Shown: positions 30,001 to 37,420, counted from the first letter of the stretch. The stretch: 55,924 nt of DNA from Gordonia effusa NBRC 100432 (GCF_000241305.1 NZ_BAEH01000028.1:1-55924), one strand, 5' to 3'. Translations and numbers: made by a program. Notes: a model not told the origin generated them from the sequence alone.

Positions 30001-30356
30001 CCGTCCGCTTGTATTTCGGCCAGATACTGCCGCCACATCGCCCCGTCGTCCTCGCCGAGGATCTTCGCGCCTTCGACGACGATCAAGGCGACCGCATGTT
30101 TGCAGTCGTATCCGACCGGGCAGCTGCAGCGGGCATTGACGACCGTCGGTGGCGTTGTGTGAAGTGCGAAGTCGATGACTGTGCGATAGCCGTGGCCACC
30201 GGAGCCGCGGCAATTGGCGACTAACCGGTGCTTGTCGGGCGACCACTCCGCGCCCGAAATCCGGTTCTGTCGGGCGTATTCGGTTCCCCGTTCGATAGCG
30301 CCAGCCGAGAACGACCGCAAGAGGTCGTTGACGGTGTATCCGGAGGCCGTTGGCAT
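27024..30356 (-). CDS. SNF2/HepA-type helicase with N-terminal SWIM zinc finger
   Basis: 1110 aa. The SWIM finger is Cys77-x-Cys79 ... Cys85-x-His87 (ARCSCPVGYDCKH). A long central region (about 130-640) resembles the bacterial SNF2-associated domain, and the C-terminal half is a two-lobed SNF2 ATPase: Walker A DDMGLGKT, DEAQ box FDEAQFIKN, then QRKAAVDDF and HRIGQQRPVN (motif VI). Such enzymes translocate on duplex DNA and may remodel nucleoprotein or RNA polymerase complexes. The start fits well (PTASGYTVNDLLRSFSAGAI). DnaA-box-like sequences lie upstream of it. Confidence 0.92.
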   Translation of the reverse strand: MPTASGYTVNDLLRSFSAGAIERGTEYARQNRISGAEWSPDKHRLVANCRGSGGHGYRTVIDFALHTTPPTVVNARCSCPVGYDCKHAVALIVVEGAKILGEDDGAMWRQYLAEIQADGAPADVDASALPLGLMFTKRAIRDAVAIVEFRPVTLGPRGKWIKTKATWKSLSTASHRQYDSRQVMALHDILRSLTGTTGYFNRDTLTLTTAPPDFWRALSDAVKAGVVLASEGFDTSTVALADEFTLTLDVVRENTGLRLLPKAQLDDRVLDSHQLLTIGRPRASGAFIADDTTLWIGPFASPLTATETSLFANRQSIPIPDDDVLEFADALPTLRRHREVHMPDAVWQPPVISAPTPTLMVTADEHGANLSWHVSYEIDGNTSIFDAGAPARSDRTRDGTAESAAWQSVRPHIERVAAGCATWRHQAIDYIHTHPGLMRATEAFSVLSAISTAPSIDEALALAPLQMLRAPLRIGSAETAVLRNETVPKIETDDTLRVQWRGIDVDYRPPQAPPQISFSAGEDDRTPDNDWLDLSINLNVDDHVLPISDVIAELASGATHMVLGDGTYFSLETPELSRLGDLLAEARALGEFDREKVSTGTLNVTLWEELLELGVVDEQILAWQERCKRLSAARPPQPVEPPAGLNAQLRHYQRDGLDWLSFLWDNQLGGILADDMGLGKTLQTLALISRAVAADPTARFLVVAPTSVIANWAAEVRRFTPGLGVCEVVSTRGRARQSLTDQIGSANIVVTSYTLLRLDFDAFDTIEWSGAIFDEAQFIKNHNGKTHKSARRIRASFKLAITGTPMENNLMELWSLLSVSAPGLFRSPVTFREHFAKPIEAGQAPEQLEVLRRRIRPLMLRRKKTEVVTDLPPKQEQVLTLPLGSKHRKIYDTQLARERQKVLGLLDDWESNQFLILSALTRLRQLSLHPGLVDAEQRDVSSAKVEYLAEQVPELLAEGHSALIFSTFTGFLRLLRETFDAAGIAYAYLDGSMSAKQRKAAVDDFTAGRVSVFLISLKAGGFGLNLTQADYCFVCDPWWNPAAEAQAVDRVHRIGQQRPVNVYRLVSGATIEEKVVELQDRKRELFTAVVDDGDAFSTGITADDVRGLLG

Positions 30357-30408
30357 GCGACCAACCTACGGGTAGCCACAGACAACTCTCGGGACCGTGG
30401 GCGCGAGT

Positions 30409-30444
30409 TGTGGACAACGACACAGATGTGGCGCATGTGGATAA
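30409..30444. promoter_or_regulatory. Cluster of DnaA-box-like nonamers
   Basis: TGTGGACAA (30409-30417) is the exact complement of the actinobacterial DnaA box TTGTCCACA, and TGTGGATAA (30436-30444) is the complement of TTATCCACA. An imperfect TGTGGCGCA (30427-30435) abuts the second in the same orientation, and TGTGGATTC (30483-30491) overlaps the next gene's start. All face the same way inside a 127-bp divergent intergenic region. A DnaA-responsive promoter is possible; a replication origin is not suggested by the surrounding genes. Confidence 0.4.
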
Positions 30445-30483
30445 TTCGCCGATTACCCCTCGCGGCGCATACCCTCATCGATT

Positions 30484-30882
30484 GTGGATTCATTGGTGGA
30501 AGGTCTGAGCTACGCGATCGACGACGTTGTGGTCGATCCCGAACACGTAGCCGAGTTCTCGGCGATACTCGGCGCGCCCGACGACGTCGTCCCGCCGAGC
30601 TACTTCAATGTGGTCTTGATGGGTGTCGTTCGTGAATTCGTCATGAGTGGTGCGGTGCCCCACCACGGCGTCGTGCATACCGCGGAAGCGGCAACCTACA
30701 AGCGAACGCTGCGGCTCGGCGAGGTCGTTTCGACAACGCTCGAGGTGACCACTGTACGACGTCGCGCGGGTGCGGTTCAGGTCGTGACCACGACCACGGT
30801 CAGCGCACCGGACGAGCCGGAGATCGCCGTCGTCACGACCACTATCGCTTTTGAGGAAGAAGGGGCCGCGGCCGATGAGTGA
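30484..30882 (+). CDS. MaoC-like N-terminal hotdog protein (HadA-type subunit)
   Basis: 132 aa. A single hotdog domain of the FAS1/MaoC N-terminal type: SYAIDDVVVDPEHVAEFSAIL near the start, then HHGVVHTAEAATYKRTLRLGE. It lacks the D-x4-H hydratase motif, as expected for the structural half of a heterodimeric (R)-3-hydroxyacyl dehydratase such as mycobacterial HadA. It starts at GTG 30484 and overlaps the catalytic partner by 8 bp. The pathway role (FAS-II or another acyl-CoA route) cannot be decided from sequence. Confidence 0.8.
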   Translation: MDSLVEGLSYAIDDVVVDPEHVAEFSAILGAPDDVVPPSYFNVVLMGVVREFVMSGAVPHHGVVHTAEAATYKRTLRLGEVVSTTLEVTTVRRRAGAVQVVTTTTVSAPDEPEIAVVTTTIAFEEEGAAADE

Positions 30883-31285
30883 ACAGACCGACGTGGTGTG
30901 GACAGCCGAAGAGATCGTCGACACTGAACGAGTGCGTCGCTATGGACTGGTCGGCGGCGACTCGAATGCCATCCATACCGATCCGGAAGCCGCCAAGGCC
31001 GCAGGTCTGCCCGCGCCGGTTGCTCACGGCATGCTGACCGCCGGCATCGCGCTCGGTCACGCGACGCGCTGGGCGAGCGAGAACGACCTTGAAATGACCG
31101 GTTACGACACCCGCTTTGTCGCACCGGTATATGTCATACCGGGTGAACCGGCCACTCTTCAGCTTTCCGCGAAGCGGTCTAAGCCGGATCGGCTCGATAT
31201 CAGCGTCGCCGTGGTCACCGATGAAGGTGCCAAGGCCGTCTTGCGGCCATTGCGCGTCTACCTCGCACCCCGCGGCGAGCAGTAG
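30875..31285 (+). CDS. MaoC-type (R)-specific enoyl dehydratase/hydratase (HadB-like)
   Basis: 136 aa from the ATG at 30875 (an in-frame start at 30851 lies deeper inside the upstream gene). The hydratase-2 signature is present: YGLVGGDSNAIHTDPEAA with the catalytic Asp and His, followed by PVAHGMLTAGIALGH. It should pair with the preceding motif-less hotdog protein to form a HadAB-like dehydratase acting on 3-hydroxyacyl-ACP or -CoA. The 8-bp overlap implies translational coupling and equal amounts of the two proteins. Confidence 0.85.
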   Translation: MSEQTDVVWTAEEIVDTERVRRYGLVGGDSNAIHTDPEAAKAAGLPAPVAHGMLTAGIALGHATRWASENDLEMTGYDTRFVAPVYVIPGEPATLQLSAKRSKPDRLDISVAVVTDEGAKAVLRPLRVYLAPRGEQ

Positions 31286-31319
31286 TCACTCAGTAAGAAG
31301 GGCGCGCTAGGTTGTACAC

Positions 31320-31775
31320 ATGCAACCTGGAGATCTTGCCCCCGATTTTGAACTGCCCGACCAGACCGGCCAACCGCAACGACTGTCGACGCTGCTGGCC
31401 AACGGACCAGTCGTGTTGTTCTTCTATCCAGCCGCCGGCACCCCCGGCTGCACGCTGGAAGCCTGCCATTTCCGTGATCTGGCAAGTGTTTTCGCGCAAG
31501 CCGGCGTGCAACGCGTAGGGATCAGTCGCGACAAAGTGGAAAAGCAGCAGGCGTGGACATCGAAGCACTCCTTCGACTATCCGCTGCTCGCCGACGTAGA
31601 CGGCTCGGTCGCGAAAAGCTACGACGTCGCTCGCGGTGCCTTGCTTGGCAAACTTATGCCGACCAAGCGCACCACCTTCGCGATCCGCGCCGACGGCACC
31701 ATCGCCGAAGTGATTGCCTCCGAGTTCAACATGGATGCTCACGCTGACCAGGCGTTGGCCGCGCTAGCTCGGTAA
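31320..31775 (+). CDS. bcp: Peroxiredoxin, Bcp/PrxQ type
   Basis: 151 aa. A thiol peroxidase that reduces hydroperoxides: GDLAPDFELPDQTGQ at the start, VVLFFYPAAGTPGCTLEACHFRD with the peroxidatic Cys in TPGC, and a second Cys five residues later in EAC (the atypical 2-Cys PrxQ arrangement). The C-terminal R-x-TFAI core is present (TKRTTFAI). It follows the dehydratase pair after 34 bp. Its 3' end overlaps the convergent SRPBCC-DUF5995 gene by 50 bp, so the two transcripts are antisense there. Confidence 0.92.
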   Translation: MQPGDLAPDFELPDQTGQPQRLSTLLANGPVVLFFYPAAGTPGCTLEACHFRDLASVFAQAGVQRVGISRDKVEKQQAWTSKHSFDYPLLADVDGSVAKSYDVARGALLGKLMPTKRTTFAIRADGTIAEVIASEFNMDAHADQALAALAR

Positions 31776-32925
31776 GCTCGACGGCCGCGGCGAAGGCCGT
31801 CACTCGGTGGCGGCCGACGTCGTAGCCCTGCCGCGCCAGTAGGGTGTCCCGCACTTGTGGATGTATGCGCGCCGCCAGCGGTGTCCACCACGGTTTGTGA
31901 CTGCGCGGCAGATCGGCGAGAAGCCGATTTGATGCCGAGCTGAAGATCGGCGTCAACCGCAAGTAATCAGGTCGAAACTCGCGGATGTCGCGGTCGGCGT
32001 AGGACTGTTGATGTACTGCCGCTAGTGCGCGCGGGAGATCTGCGTCGATATGTGCCGACACTCCGGCCAGCAGCCCAGTCATCACCGGTAGGTACGGTTT
32101 CGCTGGATTCGACCGCTCGCAGGTCGACCACGCTCTCTGCCAGGCGGGTTCGGTCTCCTCGCCGCGTTCGTACGAGGTGAGATTGCGGGTGAAGTACTCG
32201 TGAAACTCGGGAATCAATGCGAGCACCCAATCGGGGTTGTCGAGCGTCAGGGTATTGCTGCCCGAGGTGGCCGCCTCGATCATCTCCTCGGTCACATACT
32301 GGTAGACGCGTGCGAACCATCGCTTGGGGTCGTTCGTCGCCGCGAGACGATCGGCGATCGCCCGCTGTTCGGCCAACGCACCAAATGCGTTGGCGCGTAA
32401 CCGATTCAACTCATCGACGGTAGCCGATACACGGGCAGACGTCGCGGTTGTCTCCTCGGTGTCAGTATCTTGCTCTGGTGCCACGGCGAGGGCGGCGCAG
32501 CGGTCGAGAGATTCGGCTACCTGACGGCTGACGGTTTTCGCCAGCACCCGCGATGCCACGGCGGAGATCAATCGCATCTCGACGGTCCAGGTAACCCGGC
32601 ACCCGTCATCGGTCGCGTCGATGCACTGTTGGCCGTGATGTTCGAGAAGAAAGGGGCCGCCGTCGTAGACGCGATAGCGAAACAGATGCGGAAACTCGGT
32701 GTATTCCACCACTTCTCGGAGTTTGGTGCCTCGGCCACCGAGTGTCACCACGCGCAATGCGCCGACGGCGTCGGGCCGTTCGCCCACGCCCGGATATGCC
32801 AACCGGATGGGTGCGGTGGACCAGCGATTCATCTCGTCGGGATTGGTGAGAAGCCGCCACGCGACCTCTGGCGGACACGACAGTTCGCGCGTCAGGGTGA
32901 AGCCGGCTGGGGACCTGTAGCTCAT
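31726..32925 (-). CDS. SRPBCC domain fused to a DUF5995-like domain
   Basis: 399 aa. Residues 1 to about 150 form an SRPBCC (START/polyketide-cyclase-like) lipid-pocket domain (FTLTRELSCPPEVAWRLLTN, WTVEMRLISAVASRVLAKTV). After an acidic Thr/Glu linker, residues about 165-399 resemble DUF5995: FARVYQYVTEEMIEA, PDWVLALIPEFHEYF and GLLAGVSAHIDADLPRAL. No signal peptide. The ATG overlaps the stop of the DUF2236 oxygenase gene (ATGA), so the two are coupled and probably act on the same hydrophobic molecule. The specific function is unknown, and the DUF5995 call is from pattern memory. Confidence 0.75.
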   Translation of the reverse strand: MSYRSPAGFTLTRELSCPPEVAWRLLTNPDEMNRWSTAPIRLAYPGVGERPDAVGALRVVTLGGRGTKLREVVEYTEFPHLFRYRVYDGGPFLLEHHGQQCIDATDDGCRVTWTVEMRLISAVASRVLAKTVSRQVAESLDRCAALAVAPEQDTDTEETTATSARVSATVDELNRLRANAFGALAEQRAIADRLAATNDPKRWFARVYQYVTEEMIEAATSGSNTLTLDNPDWVLALIPEFHEYFTRNLTSYERGEETEPAWQRAWSTCERSNPAKPYLPVMTGLLAGVSAHIDADLPRALAAVHQQSYADRDIREFRPDYLRLTPIFSSASNRLLADLPRSHKPWWTPLAARIHPQVRDTLLARQGYDVGRHRVTAFAAAVELTELARPTPGQREHPC

Positions 32926-34145
32926 GCGACGGTATCCAGTTGTCCGCTGTCGGCGTTGCTATAGCGGTTCCCGAATGTTGACAGGTTACTCAGATCCAGA
33001 CCGAGCCGATTGGTAACCAGTCGCAACTCTCGTTGGGCCACTTGACGTTCCGAGCCGAACAACCCGAGGGTGCGGGCCATTTCGCGGGACCGGACCACGG
33101 GGCGGGCGAGGTCGACCAGGTGGTGTAGGGGGGTGGTCCGCAACCCCATCCCTTTGGCGACTTCGGGTTCAACCCAGCGGGTCGACACCGCGGCGAAAAC
33201 CTGCCGGAGGACAGGGCGGGTGAGCATATCCACGGCAGAATTTAGCGGGCGAGGGAGTCCGAGGTCGGCGCGGAATCCGTCGTCGAGCAGTGCCTTAACG
33301 AGGATTCGGGATTCGGCGTCGGGACGCAGTTCGAATCGTTTGCTGATCCGGTGTGTCAGGGTCGCATCGCTGAAACTCGTTGGCAGCAAGGCATCTTCGA
33401 CGCCCATGCACCAGCCGATCCACCGCCACAGGTGGGTGATCGCCTCCAGGTCGGCCCGGGAATAGCGGACCCCGAAGTCTTTGGCGATGTGTACCGGCAA
33501 GGCGAGGAATCCCGCGGTAATGGTCAGCTGGCAATAGGTCTGGTTGATCGGAACGCCGAACTGCTCGACGTCCCAAGTGTCGCCCTGCAGCAGATGATGG
33601 CGAACCATCGCGTGGACAAGGCGAATGCGCAATGTCTCGACCCAACCGGGTGCACGTGCGGCCATAAGGCCAGGTGCGGTCGCGAGCGCGACCCAGCGCG
33701 CCGTCGCTTGTACGCGGTCGAATGTCCCGGTGGTCAGGCGGCCGGTCTCCACCAACGGGCGGGTGAAGCCGCGGGCTTGGTATCCGTAGATCAGCGACTG
33801 GTACAGCGTGCTTGATTGCAGCGACCCAAATCGCCACCAGGCATCGGCCCCCGCGCGTGCCAGTTCAGGTTCGAACCACGTCGGTGGGGTACTAGTCGCG
33901 TCAACAAAGTCCGCCAATGCCGGTGGCAACGTTGAGCTGGGCTGTTCGAGCGCTGCCACCGTCGCGCGCCATCCGATTCCCACCGGTGAGAACAATTCGT
34001 CGATGACCGCGTCGGCCAACACGTCACCGACCAGCAGACCAGCAGCCATCGCGTCAACGCGGTCGGGAAATTCGGCTCGTACCGCAGCCCAGTTTTGCGC
34101 ACCGGTGATCGCTTGCGCCTCGGGCGTCGTTGGTATCCGTTTCAT
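32922..34145 (-). CDS. DUF2236 oxygenase-like protein (MpaB / latex-clearing protein family)
   Basis: 407 aa. The DUF2236 domain unites fungal MpaB, Rv-type proteins and Lcp, the b-type haem dioxygenase that cleaves polyisoprene. Matching elements are RPLVETGRL (129-137), RIRLVHAMVRHH with His178 as the likely haem ligand, WD...GVPINQTYCQL (191-206) and HLWRWIGWCMGVEDALLP. No twin-arginine or Sec signal is visible, unlike secreted Lcp, so an intracellular lipid or terpenoid substrate is possible. It lies 32 bp after a TetR gene with a perfect operator in the gap, and is coupled to the SRPBCC-DUF5995 gene. Confidence 0.85.
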   Translation of the reverse strand: MKRIPTTPEAQAITGAQNWAAVRAEFPDRVDAMAAGLLVGDVLADAVIDELFSPVGIGWRATVAALEQPSSTLPPALADFVDATSTPPTWFEPELARAGADAWWRFGSLQSSTLYQSLIYGYQARGFTRPLVETGRLTTGTFDRVQATARWVALATAPGLMAARAPGWVETLRIRLVHAMVRHHLLQGDTWDVEQFGVPINQTYCQLTITAGFLALPVHIAKDFGVRYSRADLEAITHLWRWIGWCMGVEDALLPTSFSDATLTHRISKRFELRPDAESRILVKALLDDGFRADLGLPRPLNSAVDMLTRPVLRQVFAAVSTRWVEPEVAKGMGLRTTPLHHLVDLARPVVRSREMARTLGLFGSERQVAQRELRLVTNRLGLDLSNLSTFGNRYSNADSGQLDTVA

Positions 34146-34164
34146 AAAAGACAGTCTGTCTTTT
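34146..34164. promoter_or_regulatory. TetR-type operator touching the DUF2236 start codon
   Basis: AAAAGACAGTCTGTCTTTT is a perfect inverted repeat of 9-bp arms around one central T. It fills most of the 32-bp gap between the TetR stop and the DUF2236 ATG and directly abuts that ATG. There is no room for a ribosome site, so the oxygenase is either made from a leaderless transcript beginning at the operator or read from the TetR transcript. Confidence 0.75.
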
Positions 34165-34177
34165 AAACCTCACGTCG

Positions 34178-34825
34178 TCAAGAAACGATTGGCGTGTCGC
34201 CAGCTCCGGCGAAACCTCCCCAGACAAGAGCGGTGAGATGGTCGACGACCTCTGTGCGGCTGACGGTCTGTTCTTCGGCCCACCAGATAATCGTCGCGGA
34301 CACCGCGCCGATGACTCCGTGGGCCCAGGTGGCCGCGGGAGCGGGATCGAGACCGCGTGCGGTGAACCCGTTGGCGAGAATTGATACGAGTGACGAAATG
34401 ACGAATGACGGCTGGTCGCCACGCGCGGCGTTGAGTCGGGCGAATAACAGGCGCGCCACCGTCGGCTGGTCCTCGAACCACCGGGCGAGGATGTCGATAC
34501 TCGCGCGGATTTGCGCGCGAGGGTCGGTCGGGTCGGCCAGAATCTGGGTCATCCGTTCAACGATGATCGACGAATGTCGTTGTGCCAGTGCGGTTAACAG
34601 CGCTTCGCGATCGTCGAACGCCGCATAGACGGCTGATCTCGTCAGGCCCGCTGCCGCAGCTATCTCCGCGAGTCCGACGTCGGGGCCGGTATTCGCGATC
34701 GCGGTTTCGGCGGCGTCTAGCAACGTTTCTCGCCGCGCGTCAACGTCGACGGGCGGTCCGGGCGGACGGCCGCGTCCTCGGCGCGCGGACTGTTCAGGCG
34801 AGGACATCTTGTTAGCGCCGGCCAT
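34178..34825 (-). CDS. TetR-family transcriptional regulator
   Basis: 215 aa. An N-terminal AT-hook-like stretch (RRGRGRPPGPP) precedes the TetR helix-turn-helix (LAEIAAAAGLTRSAVYAAFDDREALL, about residues 52-77). A ligand-binding C-terminal half follows, with IDILARWFEDQPTVARLLF. The ATG has a textbook AGGAGGTGAC site. It is first of three same-strand genes; the perfect palindrome just downstream of it is the probable operator for the oxygenase pair, which makes a hydrophobic inducer likely. It is divergent from an MFS exporter across 128 bp. Confidence 0.9.
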   Translation of the reverse strand: MAGANKMSSPEQSARRGRGRPPGPPVDVDARRETLLDAAETAIANTGPDVGLAEIAAAAGLTRSAVYAAFDDREALLTALAQRHSSIIVERMTQILADPTDPRAQIRASIDILARWFEDQPTVARLLFARLNAARGDQPSFVISSLVSILANGFTARGLDPAPAATWAHGVIGAVSATIIWWAEEQTVSRTEVVDHLTALVWGGFAGAGDTPIVS

Positions 34826-34953
34826 GTCACCTCCTGCGGATCGAACGGGTAGTCGGAGTATGCCACCGGCGGCAGCTCGGCCGTCGAGCTGACCCGGTCG
34901 GGAATAACGCCACGGGTCTAGCCGTTGATCAACGCAGTGAACTAAAAGATCGA

Positions 34954-36279
34954 ATGTCGAGGTGGCGGCTGGTGGAATTGGCGAAGTCGAGGATGTTTGC
35001 CTCGCTTGCCATCCCCAATTACCGTACCTATTTCATCGGCGCGGTCGTCTCGAATATCGGGACCTGGATTCAGCGGGTAGCCCAGGACTGGCTGGTCCTG
35101 CAACTCTCGGGTGGCTCGGCAGTCGCGGTCGGCATCACCACCGCTCTTCAATTCCTTCCCGCACTTGTTCTTTCACCAGTAGGTGGCCTGCTGGCCGACC
35201 GGATGGACAAGCGCATTCTGCTGGCCATCACCCAGACCTGGATGGCGTTATCGGCGCTGGTACTCGGCGTCCTTGCGGTTACTGGTGTCGCCACGACATG
35301 GCATGTGTACGCCGTCGCGCTGATCTTCGGTATCGGTTCGGCACTCGACGTTCCAGCCCGTCAGTCGTTCGTGACCGAAGTCGCCGGTCGTAAGCATCTG
35401 ACCAATGCCATCGGTCTGAACAGCACGTCGTTTAATGTCGCTCGACTTATTGGCCCCGGGCTGGCTGGGTTGATCATCGCGGTGTGGGGAAGCGGCTGGG
35501 CGATCCTGACCAACGCGCTGAGTTATGTCGCGATGCTGATCGCGCTCGCCTTGTTGGATGCGTCGAAGCTGGAACGCTCGGCGCCGACCGCACGTGCGAA
35601 AGGTCAACTACGCGAGGGCTTTCGGTACGTCGCTGATCGGCCGGAGCTGTTGATCGCACTCGGGGTCGGCTTTTCCGTCGGTACCTTCGCCCTCAACTTT
35701 CAGCTCACCAACGCGGTGATGGTGCAGCAGGAATTTCACCTTGGTGCACAGTCCTACGGCATTCTCGGGTCGGTGATGGGTATTGGCTCACTGCTTGGCG
35801 CGTTGCTCGCTGCCCGACGGCAGTCCGCGCCTCGGTTGAGATTCGTACTCGGTACCGCCGTGATCTTCGGGCTGATCCTCGCGGTGAGCGGTTTGACCCC
35901 GACCTATCTCACCTATGCGCTGAGCCTGCCGATCGTCGGACTCGCCGGCCTGTTGACGATGACCGCCACCAACATGTTCGTGCAGACCAATGCCGACGAT
36001 CACGTTCGCGGACGAGTGATGGCGCTCTATACGATGGTCATGATGGGTGGCACACCGCTCGGTTCACCGATGATGGGCTGGCTCGCCGAAGCCTTCGGGC
36101 CACGTGCACCACTTATCGGTGGTGCCGTGTTGCAGCTCGCGACAATCGCGCTCGTAGTCGCCGCTGTCGGCTGGTACAGCAGGCGCAGGGGTTTGGCGCA
36201 GCCAACAGATCTCGATGAACAACCGGTTGGTGCCCCTGCTCGTCGGGCACCCGACAGCGATGACGTGGCGACGTTGTAG
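34954..36279 (+). CDS. MFS exporter (MFS_3/EntS-like)
   Basis: 441 aa with about 12 hydrophobic segments. The N-terminus (FASLAIPNYRTYFIGAVVSN, then WIQRVAQDWLVLQLSGGS) and the loop GGLLADRMDKRILL are typical of the MFS_3 group that includes drug exporters and EntS. ALDVPARQSFVTEVAG and the late RGRVMALYTMVMMGGTPLG motif support the family. The substrate is unknown. It is divergent from the TetR gene, so shared regulation is possible, although no second copy of the AAAAGACAG palindrome is seen in the 128-bp gap. A polar tail of about 30 residues ends it. Confidence 0.9.
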   Translation: MSRWRLVELAKSRMFASLAIPNYRTYFIGAVVSNIGTWIQRVAQDWLVLQLSGGSAVAVGITTALQFLPALVLSPVGGLLADRMDKRILLAITQTWMALSALVLGVLAVTGVATTWHVYAVALIFGIGSALDVPARQSFVTEVAGRKHLTNAIGLNSTSFNVARLIGPGLAGLIIAVWGSGWAILTNALSYVAMLIALALLDASKLERSAPTARAKGQLREGFRYVADRPELLIALGVGFSVGTFALNFQLTNAVMVQQEFHLGAQSYGILGSVMGIGSLLGALLAARRQSAPRLRFVLGTAVIFGLILAVSGLTPTYLTYALSLPIVGLAGLLTMTATNMFVQTNADDHVRGRVMALYTMVMMGGTPLGSPMMGWLAEAFGPRAPLIGGAVLQLATIALVVAAVGWYSRRRGLAQPTDLDEQPVGAPARRAPDSDDVATL

Positions 36280-36354
36280 GTGGCGCGACCTTGTGGGTGA
36301 TCGAGGTGTATCGAGCGGTGATGACGTGAGATGCGAAAGGTAGCTCCTGTGGAT

Positions 36355-36501
36355 GGTCGAGTGCCGTCGTGCGAGCTTGCGAGCCCGCCGGTGTATCGAG
36401 ACCGGGTGAAGCAATGCGAAAACTGTTGTGTGGCAATGTTTTTGCGGTGTGAGTGGTCTCGATACACCCGGCTCGGCTAGCGCCTCGCCGGGCACTCGAC
36501 C
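36355..36501. repeat. 147-bp dispersed palindromic element, single copy
   Basis: The outer ends are a perfect 11-bp inverted repeat (GGTCGAGTGCC / GGCACTCGACC). An inner perfect 14-bp inverted repeat (GGTGTATCGAGACC at about 36391 and its complement at about 36452) flanks a central region of some 48 bp. Further pairing between CGAGCTTGCGAG and the CTAGCGCCTCG side makes the element one long imperfect hairpin. The same ends and inner arms recur at 49411, 49612 and 49772. No coding capacity is visible. Confidence 0.85.
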
Positions 36502-36600
36502 ATCGGCGGGGGCTCGACCTGGAGTGGGGGACTCGACCAGCGGTGGGAACTCGACCTGCGATGGGGGCACTCGACCAGCGGCGGGGACTCGACCAGCGGC
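36495..36600. repeat. Degenerate 18-20 bp tandem repeats
   Basis: CTCGACC recurs at 36495, 36513, 36532, 36550, 36570 and 36588 (18, 19, 18, 20 and 18 bp apart), each followed by a G-rich stretch such as AGCGGTGGGG. The array begins at the right end of the palindromic element and runs to within 5 bp of the convergent deacetylase stop. It looks like serial duplication of the element's terminus. Confidence 0.75.
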
Positions 36601-36604
36601 CAAT

Positions 36605-37420
36605 CTACAGCAGGTCACTCCCGCCGGGGACGAGATCTCGTCGCTGGAAAGATTCCACGCCCATCAATTGCTCCAGTGCCGCGGGTTCCAATGCGGCCAT
36701 CGACTTGAGCGTGCGGCTGCGGTTGAACTCCGACTGGTGTGCTTGGATCGCGCTCCATTTGACGGCTAGCCAGTCGCGGACATCGGCGACGACGTCGATG
36801 CGATCCGCCGGAGTGCCCGGAAGGGTCGACGGGTCGGTTGTCTTGGCGACGAGATCGCCCCAACCGCCGGCCATCTGATCTTGGCCGATTGTCACGAAAT
36901 AGAGCGATTTGACCTGCCACGGCGATCCACGGCCGGGAAACAAGTGGGAGTCGGCTGCCGCTTCGATCGCGGCCAGCGCCACCCGGTGCGCGTGAATGTG
37001 GTCCGGATGGCCGTATACACCGTAGGCGTCGTAGGTAACGACGATGTCGGGCTGTAGGCGTCGGAGTAATTCGACGACTGAGCCGACGGCGTCGTCGAAA
37101 GGCGCATCGACAAATCGGGGTTGATCGGGTGCCGACTCAGGTACGCCGCCGTCGGCGTAGCCGAGCATCTCTGGCAGACGCTCGACACCGAGCCGTCCCA
37201 GCGCGGTGATCAGTTCGCCGTGCCGATGAGTCCCAGCCGCCCAGGTACACGTAATCGTGTCGGCGATCCCGCCACGTGCCACGTGCCGGGCCAAGATGCC
37301 GCCGGTCCAGATTGACTCGTCGTCGGGATGCGCGTGCACCCCGACGATGCGCGGCGGTTGCCCGTCGAACGTCACCAATGCTCCTCGTCGTTCGCCCAAG
37401 ATCTCAGGTGGCTCCACCAT
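36605..37420 (-). CDS. PIG-L/LmbE-family deacetylase (MshB-like)
   Basis: 271 aa. Zinc-dependent N-acetyl sugar deacetylase fold: the metal motif HAHPDDES (29-36) and the second motif YGHPDHIHAH with its zinc His, plus VVTYDAYGVYG. MshB, which deacetylates GlcNAc-inositol for mycothiol, is the closest actinobacterial relative I recognise. This protein is about 30 residues shorter, lacks MshB's long loop after the first motif and has a 25-residue N-terminal extension. A paralogue with another substrate is therefore equally possible. The start is the ATG at 37420. Confidence 0.75.
   Translation of the reverse strand: MVEPPEILGERRGALVTFDGQPPRIVGVHAHPDDESIWTGGILARHVARGGIADTITCTWAAGTHRHGELITALGRLGVERLPEMLGYADGGVPESAPDQPRFVDAPFDDAVGSVVELLRRLQPDIVVTYDAYGVYGHPDHIHAHRVALAAIEAAADSHLFPGRGSPWQVKSLYFVTIGQDQMAGGWGDLVAKTTDPSTLPGTPADRIDVVADVRDWLAVKWSAIQAHQSEFNRSRTLKSMAALEPAALEQLMGVESFQRRDLVPGGSDLL

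Noticed and set aside
30409..30491. Replication origin
   Set aside because: Only two perfect DnaA boxes, no AT-rich unwinding region and no dnaA, dnaN or recF nearby.
36495..36600. CRISPR-like array
   Set aside because: Units are 18-20 bp with no distinct spacers and no cas genes; it is a degenerate tandem repeat.
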